From: CAZPEV01 sp964585635
GTDB lineage: Bacteria > Zixibacteria > MSB-5A5 > GN15 > JAAZOE01
Length of the DNA: 7,690 bases
Reading direction: 5' to 3'
Assembly: GCA_964585635.1 (NCBI GenBank)
Contig: CAZPEV010000158.1
Span: forward strand, 1-7,690
The notes beneath the pieces were generated by a model. That model was not told the DNA's origin and ran no database searches. It worked only from the letters and a program-made list of their open reading frames with translations. The stretch's first letter is position 1; every line of letters starts with the position of its first letter. A program made the translations under genes and the position numbers. Shown here piece by piece: positions 1 through 6,464 of the stretch.

Positions 1-791
1 ACCGGCAATGAGACTTTTTCCCGAATGAGATGGGTCGCAAAGGTGTGACGAAAGGTATGAGGGGTGACCTTCTTTCGTATTCCCGCCTTGACTATATACG
101 ACCGAATAAGTTTCCACATGCCAACCCGACTGAACCCGCCTCCCCGTTGCGTGATAAACAAACGGTTGCTTTCCCGTTTGCCCGCGGCCAGAGTGGGGCG
201 GGACTCGTTCAGATATCGGTCAACGGCGGCAATGGCGAACCGGCCCAGCGGCACCAGCCGCTCCTTGTTCCCCTTGCCGGTGACCATGATATACGCTATC
301 TCCGGCACATAGACCGACTGGTCCAGACCGATCAGTTCCGATATCCGCAACCCCGTGGCGTACAGCATTTCCAGGATCGCCGCGTCCCGGATCCGGCGTA
401 TATTATTCTTATCGGGAACCGCAAGGATCTTCTCCACTTCCTTGATGGAAAGAACGACGGGCAGACGCCGGGCCAGCCGGGGTCCGCGAATATCGGTCAT
501 CCGAGACCCGCTCCCCTGATAAAAGCGAAGGTACTGCTTGATCGCCGACAGGCGGCGGTTAACCGTGGTGGGAGTAAGCCCGCAGGCATAGAGGGCGTTC
601 AGGTATCTGGTTATGTCTGATTTGGTGATTGTCTCGGCCGATTTGCCGCCCACGAAACCGATAAAGTCCCGCAAATCGCGGCGGTAGGCTTCCAGCGTAT
701 TTCGGGACAGCCCCGCTTCAAGGGCAGCCGCCTGAAGGTACTGCTCCATCTGCAAAGTCTTATCACGTTCGCCGGCGGCTCGGGAGACCAT
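1..791 (-). CDS. xerD: Xer-family tyrosine recombinase, C-terminus cut by window edge
   Basis: This reading frame is open to the left edge of the window and gives about 263 residues. Residues ~13-95 form the helical SAM-like DNA-binding domain typical of XerC/XerD (GLSRNTLEAYRRDL, then TVNRRLSAIKQYLRFY). The catalytic domain starts near residue 108 (LPVVLSIKEVEKIL). Active-site residues visible are Arg149 in ATGLRISEL, Lys173 in TGKGNKERLVPLG, and His245/Arg248 in PHTFRHTFATHL. The second His/Trp and the nucleophilic Tyr lie beyond the edge. Family members resolve chromosome dimers at dif, and related enzymes act as phage or element integrases. The intact Xer architecture and housekeeping neighbours favour the chromosomal role, but XerC versus XerD cannot be decided. 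The start chosen is the first in-frame ATG after the comF stop (789-791). No clear Shine-Dalgarno precedes it, and an ATG at 747-749 would give a more usual N-terminal length. It follows comF by 41 nt on the same strand. Confidence 0.88.
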   Translation of the reverse strand, partial: MVSRAAGERDKTLQMEQYLQAAALEAGLSRNTLEAYRRDLRDFIGFVGGKSAETITKSDITRYLNALYACGLTPTTVNRRLSAIKQYLRFYQGSGSRMTDIRGPRLARRLPVVLSIKEVEKILAVPDKNNIRRIRDAAILEMLYATGLRISELIGLDQSVYVPEIAYIMVTGKGNKERLVPLGRFAIAAVDRYLNESRPTLAAGKRESNRLFITQRGGGFSRVGMWKLIRSYIVKAGIRKKVTPHTFRHTFATHLIREKVSLP

Positions 792-832
792 ATCAGCATA
801 TTTAGGGTCTTCGACCGTAAAGGCAATATATT

Positions 833-1561
833 TTATGCCGCCGCCGCCACGGCCGCCAGAACCCGGACCGCCCCGGCAACGGTCAGCACCCTGACGACCT
901 CGCGCAAGGTGGCGCCGGTCGTGGTAATGTCATCGACCAGCAGGATTCCCCGGCCGGCCAGCCTTCCCTGGGGATCATTCACCCCGTAGGCGCCCCTGAT
1001 ATTGGCCTCCCGCTCCTCGGCCGCGAGCTTGGCCTGCTGGTGGGTTTTCCGCGTCAAGTACAGGATTTCAGACTCCACCGGCAAATTCAAAGGGCGGCCA
1101 ATGGCACAGGCTATTTCCCCCGCCTGGTTGAATCCCCGTTTCCAAAGGCGGCTGTCGTGAAGCGGCACGGGAATGATCAAATCCAGACCAAGCTCCCTCC
1201 GCCCGGCCTGTAGCCGTTCGGCCAGCTTCCGGCCGATGGTTGCGGCCAACGGCTTTAGCCCGGCGAACTTAAGGTCGTGCAGTATCTTCTTGAGCGGGCC
1301 ATCATACGGTCCGATCGAAAAGACGACGATCGTTGGCGGCGGACAGGTGCAGGTAAGGGTGCCGACCAGGTATCGACGGCAGGTCAGGCAGAACGGCTCC
1401 GGAGGACCTTCCCCCAGACTCCAGCAGGAACGGCAGATCAGACGATCGGGCGAATCGGCTTGATGGCCGCAGATACCGCAGGCGGGAGGGTAGATTAGAT
1501 CCAATATCCCCTCGCCCTGCTGAACCAGCAGATCTTTGGCGAATCGCATTATTCTCATCAT
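833..1561 (-). CDS. comF: ComF family protein (zinc-ribbon plus phosphoribosyltransferase domain)
   Basis: This is a 242-residue protein of the usual ComF length. The N-terminus carries paired cysteines that look like zinc ligands: Cys28/31 (PPACGICG), Cys43/46, Cys58/61 and Cys71/73. The C-terminal half is a type I phosphoribosyltransferase fold. It has the ComF signature PVPLHDSRLWKRGFNQA and the PRPP-binding loop VDDITTTGAT at residues 209-218. ComF proteins are needed for DNA uptake in naturally competent bacteria, and in several systems they act in cytoplasmic handling of incoming single-stranded DNA. Many non-competent bacteria also carry one, and its substrate, if any, is unclear. The protein ends in an Ala-rich tail (AAVAAAA). 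The first ATG at 1561 is used. ATG codons also occur at codons 2 and 5, and none has a strong ribosome binding site, so the start is uncertain by up to four codons. A 154-nt gap upstream suggests it may have its own promoter. The recombinase gene follows directly. Confidence 0.92.
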   Translation of the reverse strand: MMRIMRFAKDLLVQQGEGILDLIYPPACGICGHQADSPDRLICRSCWSLGEGPPEPFCLTCRRYLVGTLTCTCPPPTIVVFSIGPYDGPLKKILHDLKFAGLKPLAATIGRKLAERLQAGRRELGLDLIIPVPLHDSRLWKRGFNQAGEIACAIGRPLNLPVESEILYLTRKTHQQAKLAAEEREANIRGAYGVNDPQGRLAGRGILLVDDITTTGATLREVVRVLTVAGAVRVLAAVAAAA

Positions 1562-1670
1562 AGGCCAATTACTACCCGCACGGGGATGATTATTGCGAAA
1601 TGGTGCCGCGATTCAACATACCTCATTGTCGGTCGCAGCGCAAGGGGGATGACAGGTCGAAGGGGCCATC

Positions 1671-1690
1671 TCCCCGCTCATCAGCGGGGA
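1671..1690 (-). terminator. Hairpin between the TPR gene and comF, possible weak terminator
   Basis: A perfect 8-bp inverted repeat (TCCCCGCT / AGCGGGGA) with a 4-nt loop lies 26 nt past the TPR gene stop, inside the 154-nt intergenic stretch at 1562-1715. The position fits a transcription end for the upstream operon. No U-tract follows it on the minus strand (the next bases are GATGGCCCC), so it is not a canonical intrinsic terminator. It could be a processing or mRNA-stabilising structure. I see no other conserved element in the rest of the gap. Confidence 0.3.
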
Positions 1691-1715
1691 TTATTCGGCG
1701 GGGGAGTCGGTGACT

Positions 1716-2366
1716 TTACTTGCCCGATGGCATCGCCTGAAGAAGCGATTCCACCCGATGCCGCAGCTGATCCGGAGCCCCTTCGTCCACCAGTTGCTGC
1801 CACCATTGCCGGGCCTGGGCCGAGTCCCCCAAATCGGCATAGGCGATCCCCAGATTGAACTTGGCAATCTTGTGAGCCGGATCATACTCCAGTCCCTTCT
1901 TGAAATTGGCGATCGCCTCCTGAAACTGCCCCAGCGCGTGCTGGCAGGAGCCGAGATCGACCAGCACGTCGGCCGCCTGGGGATGTAGCTGCAACGCCCG
2001 ACGATAACATTCGACGGCCATGGCGAACTGCCCTTGATCCATGAGGGCGTTGCCCATCGAGACCAACGGTTCAAATTCCGTGGGGAGCGAGGCGATAAAC
2101 GTCGCCATATTGGTCGGCGGCGAAGTCCCGGCGTTTTCCGCTCGTTCCGACGCCGGACGGGAAGGCCCGTTCCGGCTCGGCCCCACCCCACGCCAGATCA
2201 TATACACCGCGGCCGCCACCAGCAGAATGACAATAATGATAACCTGATCTTTGGCCGAATAGCGCCCGAGGGGACGCTTCCCCCCCAGCGGATAGCCGCA
2301 GGCGGGGCAGAACCTGGCGTCGCCGGTGATCAGTCCGCCGCACTTGGGACATTGTTTTATGGCCAT
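1716..2366 (-). CDS. Zinc-ribbon, single-TM, TPR-repeat protein of unknown function
   Basis: This 216-residue protein has three visible parts. Residues 6-24 form a CxxC...CxxC zinc ribbon (CPKC at 6-9, CPAC at 20-23). Residues ~42-58 (VIIIVILLVAAAVYMIW) form one hydrophobic helix, with Lys/Arg before and after it. A Pro/Ser/Gly-rich linker (~60-95) leads to about three tetratricopeptide repeats (~98-131, 132-165, 166-197), which show the G-x-A and A-x-x-x-Y/F-x-x-x-L spacing (for example NLGIAYADLGDSAQARQWW). TPRs bind proteins, so this is probably a membrane-anchored scaffold. Which side of the membrane the repeats face cannot be fixed: basic residues on the ribbon side (KRPLGRYSAK) favour a cytoplasmic ribbon with external repeats. 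No enzymatic residues are seen and I cannot name it. The start is well supported by GGAG 8 nt upstream. It begins 29 nt after the rel stop, so it probably shares that transcript. Confidence 0.88.
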   Translation of the reverse strand: MAIKQCPKCGGLITGDARFCPACGYPLGGKRPLGRYSAKDQVIIIVILLVAAAVYMIWRGVGPSRNGPSRPASERAENAGTSPPTNMATFIASLPTEFEPLVSMGNALMDQGQFAMAVECYRRALQLHPQAADVLVDLGSCQHALGQFQEAIANFKKGLEYDPAHKIAKFNLGIAYADLGDSAQARQWWQQLVDEGAPDQLRHRVESLLQAMPSGK

Positions 2367-2374
2367 AATGGCAA

Positions 2375-2378
2375 CTCC
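2375..2378 (-). promoter_or_regulatory. Ribosome binding site of the zinc-ribbon/TPR gene
   Basis: GGAG on the minus strand lies 8 nt before the ATG at 2364-2366. It sits in the 29-nt spacer after the rel stop codon. It is the clearest Shine-Dalgarno match at any start in the window and supports this start over internal Met codons. Confidence 0.65.
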
Positions 2379-2395
2379 GCGCCTTTTTCTTTACT

Positions 2396-4575
2396 TCATG
2401 ATACGTTGCCGTCGCCGGGCCCGGCAAATGATTCCAGATCGGCCCCCTTGGCCCGTTCGATGGCAATGACGCCCTTCACCTTTTTCACCTTGTCGATGAC
2501 GCGATTGAGGTGGGAGAGGTTCTTGATCTCAACCACGAACGATCCGACACCNNNNNNNNNNCCCCCCCCTGGCCCGAAATCTCCGCGCCCCGGACGTTGG
2601 CGTCCGCGTCCGCAATCACCTGGGTGATGTCCCGGAGCATGTTCTTGCGGTCTTCCAGAAACATGTCGAGCTTGACGATAAACGACTGATCTTTATCGAC
2701 ATCCCACTCGACCGGCACCACCCGCTCCGGGTTTTGCGATAACTCCTGGGCGGTGCTGCAGTCGGCACGGTGGATGGTAATGCCGCGACCGCGCGTGACG
2801 AAACCGATGATATGCTCCCCGGGAACCGGCTGGCAGCAGCCGGCGAATCGAAACATCATGTTCCCCATGCCCTGAATCTTGATCCCGCGTCCGCCGCGCG
2901 CCGTGTCGATGAAGCGCTTGACCAGCGATTGCTTGACCTCCGGCATCTGCTCCGGGTTGATCTTGGTCAGTACGTGCTGGACCGAGAGCGAACCGGAACC
3001 GACTGCCGCCAGCATGGCCTCGGTCGAAAGAAATCCCATCCCTTGGGCGATATCCTCCAGAATCGACGGGGCCGGAAGATTCAGGTGAATCTTCTTCAGC
3101 TCCCGCTCCAGCATCTCATTTCCAAGACTAAGCGATTGCTCAAAACCCTGCTGCTTGAGCCAGCGCTTGATCTTGGAACGGGCCCGCGACGTCCGCGCCA
3201 TCCGCAGCCAGTCGTGCGAGGGCGTCTGATTGGGATTGGTGAGAATGGAAACCTCGTCCCCCGAATTGAGCGTCGTCCCCAGAGGCACAATCTTTCCATT
3301 GATCTTGGCCCCCGAGGTCTTGAGGCCGATCTGGCTGTGAATGGCAAAGGCGAAGTCTAAGGCGCTCGATCCCGCCGGTAGGTGCACCAGATCACCCCCC
3401 GGCGTAAAGACATATATATCTTCCTGAAAGAGGTCTATTTTGAGGTACTCCAAAAACTCCGAGGGATTGGTCATGTCCTTCTGCCAGTCGAGGACTTCCC
3501 GCAGCCAGCTCATCTGCTTGTCGGCCTTGTCCATCTCCTGCCGCCCCTCTTTATAGAGCCAGTGGGCGGCGATGCCGTATTCCGATACGTGGTGCATGGC
3601 ATGCGTGCGAATCTGGATTTCCAGCATCCGCTCCCCGGGGCCGAAAACGGTCGTGTGCAAGGATTGGTATCCGTTTGGCTTGGGATTGGCGATATAATCG
3701 TGAAAGCGATTTGGCACCGGCTTCCACAGGGTATGGATCACGCCCAGGACCTCGTAACACTCCCGTTTGGTCGAGACCAGGATGCGGATGGCCAGAAGGT
3801 CGTAAATCTCTTCCAGCGGAAGGCTGCGCGATTTCATCTTGCGGAAGATGCTGTCAAAATGCTTGGCCCGGCCCGATATCGCCACCTTGATGCCTTCTTC
3901 GATCAGCGCTTTTCTGATCGGCCCGCTGACCTGCTCGATATACTCCTCCCGCTCTTGCCGGGTCATTTCAATCTTTCGGGCGATCTCCTCGAATTCCGCC
4001 GGATAGAGAAAGCGAAAGGCCAGGTCCTCAAGCTCCGTCCTGATCCGGGCAATGCCAAACCGGTTGGCCAAGGGCGCGTAGACCTCTTTCGTTTCGGTGG
4101 CGATACGAAGGCGGCGTTCCTGGTCGATGAATTGCAGGGTCCGCATGTTGTGAAGGCGGTCGGCCAGCTTGATCAGGATGACCCGGATGTCACGGGCCAT
4201 CGACAGCAGCATCTTGCGGAAGAACTCCACCTGCTCTTCTTCACGGGACAGAAATTTGACCTGACCCAGCTTGGTGACGCCGTCGACCAACAGGGCGATC
4301 TCATCGCCGAATTCCTTGCGGATATCCTCAATTGTGACCGGGGTATCCTCGACGACGTCATGAATCAGCCCGGCCGCGATCGTCGTCGAGTCGAGATGCT
4401 GCTCGGCCAGGATAAAAGCCACTTCCAGACAATGGGTAATGTATGGCTCGCCCGATTCCCGCTTCTGGCCGGCGTGGGCTTTGTCGGAAAATTCATACGC
4501 CTTGCGGATCAATGGGATGTTGACATTGGCGTTGAACGATTCAATCTGGATAATGAATTCGGCCAAGTTGAGCAT
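2396..4575 (-). CDS. rel: Bifunctional RelA/SpoT-type (p)ppGpp synthetase/hydrolase, interrupted by an assembly gap
   Basis: This enzyme makes and degrades the stringent-response alarmone (p)ppGpp. The HD hydrolase domain has all expected residues: His48, His72/Asp73, Glu76/Asp77 (HDVVED), Asp139 and Asn143. This argues for a bifunctional Rel/SpoT rather than a synthetase-only RelA. The synthetase domain (~220-340) has Asp259, the NGYQSLHT loop at 301-308, and Glu319 in EIQIRT. The usual RxKD motif reads RFHD (290-293). A TGS domain follows (~386-447, DIYVFTPGGDLVHLP), then a helical region, a zinc-finger-like segment with Cys580/581 (RFAGCCQPVPGEHIIG), and an ACT domain from ~630. The frame reads cleanly to codon 671, then enters 10 Ns. 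Beyond the gap the ACT domain clearly continues in a different frame (GVGSFVVEIKNLSHLNRVID) to a TGA at 2396-2398. The simple frame running to 2485 is therefore wrong. The intended protein is about 724-726 residues. The start at 4575 matches the family N-terminus but has no Shine-Dalgarno; the spacer to the upstream GT4 gene is 24 nt. Confidence 0.95.
2552..2561. other. Assembly gap (10 Ns) inside the rel ACT domain
   Basis: Ten Ns are flanked on the high-coordinate side by eight C on the plus strand (2562-2569). Base 2562 is the first base of a codon, and the correct frame resumes with GGT at 2551. The true missing length must therefore be 3k+2 bases. Ten Ns do not satisfy this and create the apparent frameshift. 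Comparing ACT-domain spacing from memory of the family suggests only a few bases are missing. Confidence 0.97.
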
Positions 4576-4599
4576 ATGATGATAATATACGTTTTCGGT

Positions 4600-5685
4600 T
4601 TATTCCCCAAGCACTCTCTTGTAGAGATCGACCGTTTTGGGGATTGTCTTCCGGAGGTCAAATTCAGCCGCTTTTTCACGGGCATGCGCCGCCATGGCAC
4701 GGCGCTTTTCCTCATGGCTGAGCAGATCGATCATGGCATCCGCAAATGATTGCGGCTGACCGGGATAGCAGGTAATGCCGTTGAAGTTGTGTGCGGCTAT
4801 TTCGGGCAATCCTCCGACCTTGGACACCACCAGCGGCAAACCGCAGGCCGCCGCCTCGATTGCCGCGCTGCCCAAGCCCTCGCTGATTGAAGTCAACAGA
4901 AACAGATGACAGGCCTTAAGAATCGGCGCCAATGGTTCCTGCTGTCCGAAAAGATAGACGTTCGGGATTTGCCGGTCGACGATCATTTCCACCAGCCTGC
5001 CTCCCTGCGGCCCTTCCCCAAAGATCAGCAAGGCCGCCCCGGGTACGCTCCCCAGAACCAATTCAAACGCTTCTATCGCGGTGGCAAAATCCTTTTCCCT
5101 GGTCAAGGCTCCGGCGGTAACGATGAGATACCGATGTTTAGGGATGATATCGGTAATCAGCGGGCAGCCGGTCGGCGCCGAATGGATGGCCTCCAGGTCG
5201 AAGGCGGAGTGGATCAACGTTATTCTACCGGCCGGTATGCCGATCCCCCGCAGCGATGCCGCCACCGCTTCACTGATGGCGATATAGTGATCGACCGCGC
5301 GACGGTACTTGAACCGCGCGCTCAGGAGGCTTGATACGGGAAACACCACCCGGCGGGTGACAACCAGGCGGATTTCCCGCCTGGCCGATTTCGCCAGCAG
5401 TCCCAGGGTGTGCGCCTCCCCGTCATGCGCATGAACGATGTTGACCTCATGGTCGGCCATGGCCCCCACGAGGCGACGAAAATGCAGTTTGCGAATGAGA
5501 GAATAGGGCGATAGTGCGATGACCGGAATCCCGGTGATTCTCTTGGTAAGCTCACTGCCCCGCGGGCAGGCGACGGCCTGCCGTATCCCTCGGTCACGCA
5601 ATTGCTCGACCAAAAGCAGCACCTGCCGTTGGCCGCCGCGAAAGGCAGACCCCGTATCGATATGCAGGATCGACGGTTCAGTCAT
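4600..5685 (-). CDS. GT4-family glycosyltransferase (GT-B fold)
   Basis: This is a 361-residue retaining glycosyltransferase of the GT4 (glycosyl transferases group 1) family, probably cytoplasmic or peripheral to the inner membrane. The N-terminal Rossmann half opens with a glycine-rich loop (FRGGQRQVLLL, residues 15-25) and includes HAHDGEAHTLG at 85-95. The C-terminal nucleotide-sugar domain starts near 185 with VTAGALTREKDFATAIEAF. It contains FGEGP (222-226) and the ExxxxxxxE signature with Glu269 and Glu277 (SEGLGSAAIEAAACGLP). VGGLPEIAAHNFNG follows at 290-303. No membrane segment is seen. Donor sugar and acceptor cannot be read from the sequence. The neighbouring heptosyltransferase-like and WaaE-like genes suggest assembly of a lipopolysaccharide core or a related surface glycan. 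It starts 5 nt after the GT2 stop, with only a closely spaced AGGA upstream, so translational coupling is likely. Its stop is 24 nt before rel. Confidence 0.92.
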   Translation of the reverse strand: MTEPSILHIDTGSAFRGGQRQVLLLVEQLRDRGIRQAVACPRGSELTKRITGIPVIALSPYSLIRKLHFRRLVGAMADHEVNIVHAHDGEAHTLGLLAKSARREIRLVVTRRVVFPVSSLLSARFKYRRAVDHYIAISEAVAASLRGIGIPAGRITLIHSAFDLEAIHSAPTGCPLITDIIPKHRYLIVTAGALTREKDFATAIEAFELVLGSVPGAALLIFGEGPQGGRLVEMIVDRQIPNVYLFGQQEPLAPILKACHLFLLTSISEGLGSAAIEAAACGLPLVVSKVGGLPEIAAHNFNGITCYPGQPQSFADAMIDLLSHEEKRRAMAAHAREKAAEFDLRKTIPKTVDLYKRVLGE

Positions 5686-5690
5686 AATTC

Positions 5691-6464
5691 CTATGGGCCG
5701 GATGATGGCATTTTCCGGGAATCAAGATAGAGCGACCGCAGCTTGGCGTACCTCAGCATCGTGCCGGTGGCCGTGAGATAGGCGATGAGAAATCCCTCCC
5801 AGCCGTCACGCCACCCTTTCTGGAAGATCAACTTGCGCACAAATGAAAACACGGGCTTGGTGATCAACTGGAAGGGATGGAAGCGCACGCCGGCCGCGAA
5901 TAGCTCCCTGGCGCCCAGCGTCGAGTACTGATCCAGCTTATGCGCATAATCCTCAAGGGTGGGGTAGGAATAATGCATCAGGGGATTGCTCAGCCTTCCG
6001 ACCTCGCCGTCGATTTCGACCTTTTCATGAACCAGCGCCTGGGTGAAGCGGCCGGATCTCCTGCGAAAGAGCCGTAAGACATAATCGGGATACCAGCCGG
6101 AATGCAAAATCCAGCGGCCGAGAAACTGAGTCTTGCGGGGTATCAGGTAGCCGTCGCGGGGGGAATCATTTTCCAGCACCTGCTTGATCTCATTTTTCAA
6201 CGTGAAGGATACTTCCTCGTCGGCGTCGATCGACAGCACCCAATCCCCAGTCGCCTGGTCGAGAGCGTACTGCTTGGCCGGACCGAATCCTGTCCACTCC
6301 GGACGATACACCCGCGCCTTCAGACCGCGGGCTATCTCGACCGTGGCGTCGGTCGATTCGGAGTCGACGACGATGATTTCATCGACCCAGGCCACCGAGC
6401 GCAGGCAGCGCTCGATATTGGCCTCCTCGTTCTTGGTTATGAGTATGGCCGAGAGTCTGGTCAT
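5691..6464 (-). CDS. GT2-family glycosyltransferase, WaaE/KdtX-like
   Basis: This 257-residue inverting GT-A glycosyltransferase resembles the WaaE/KdtX group, which adds glucose to the inner lipopolysaccharide core in enterics. The N-terminal nucleotide-binding segment is typical: LITKNEEANIERCLRSV (8-24) and EIIVVDSESTDAT (29-41). RPEWTGFGPAKQYAL (54-68) and the metal-binding DAD motif Asp80-Ala81-Asp82 in SIDADEE follow. GWYPDYVLRLFRR (123-135) and LVHEKVE (144-150) match the acceptor-side region of this group. The C-terminal part (~185-245) is rich in aromatic and basic residues and may lie against the inner membrane. The start ATG overlaps the stop of the GT9 gene as ATGA (6461-6464), a strong sign of translational coupling. 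A GGGA lies just upstream. The exact sugar transferred is inference from the family only; many relatives outside enterics have untested specificity. Confidence 0.92.
   Translation of the reverse strand: MTRLSAILITKNEEANIERCLRSVAWVDEIIVVDSESTDATVEIARGLKARVYRPEWTGFGPAKQYALDQATGDWVLSIDADEEVSFTLKNEIKQVLENDSPRDGYLIPRKTQFLGRWILHSGWYPDYVLRLFRRRSGRFTQALVHEKVEIDGEVGRLSNPLMHYSYPTLEDYAHKLDQYSTLGARELFAAGVRFHPFQLITKPVFSFVRKLIFQKGWRDGWEGFLIAYLTATGTMLRYAKLRSLYLDSRKMPSSGP

Noticed and set aside
30..620. Plus-strand open frame of 196 codons at the left end
   Set aside because: It is antisense to the Xer recombinase, whose catalytic motifs are clear on the minus strand.
1..791. Recombinase as the integrase of a mobile element or defence island
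   Set aside because: No attachment-site repeats, tRNA, phage or toxin genes are visible, and the neighbours are housekeeping genes; a chromosomal Xer role is simpler.
611..826. Short minus-strand open frame (71 codons) before the recombinase
   Set aside because: It overlaps the recombinase N-terminal domain in another frame. The recombinase frame shows family sequence here and this one does not.
833..880. GGC/GCG-rich stretch at the comF 3' end as a repeat element
   Set aside because: It is explained by Ala/Val codons of the comF C-terminal tail (AAVAAAA) and is not a longer tandem array.
1615..1643. Possible sigma-70 promoter for comF (TTGCGC, 17 nt, TATGTT on the minus strand)
   Set aside because: Spacing is ideal, but only 3 of 6 and 4 of 6 bases match consensus; this is near chance level, so I do not annotate it.
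3382..4749. Long plus-strand open frame (455 codons) opposite rel
   Set aside because: It lies entirely antisense to the well-supported rel and GT4 genes, has no recognisable domain, and such shadow frames are expected in GC-rich coding DNA.
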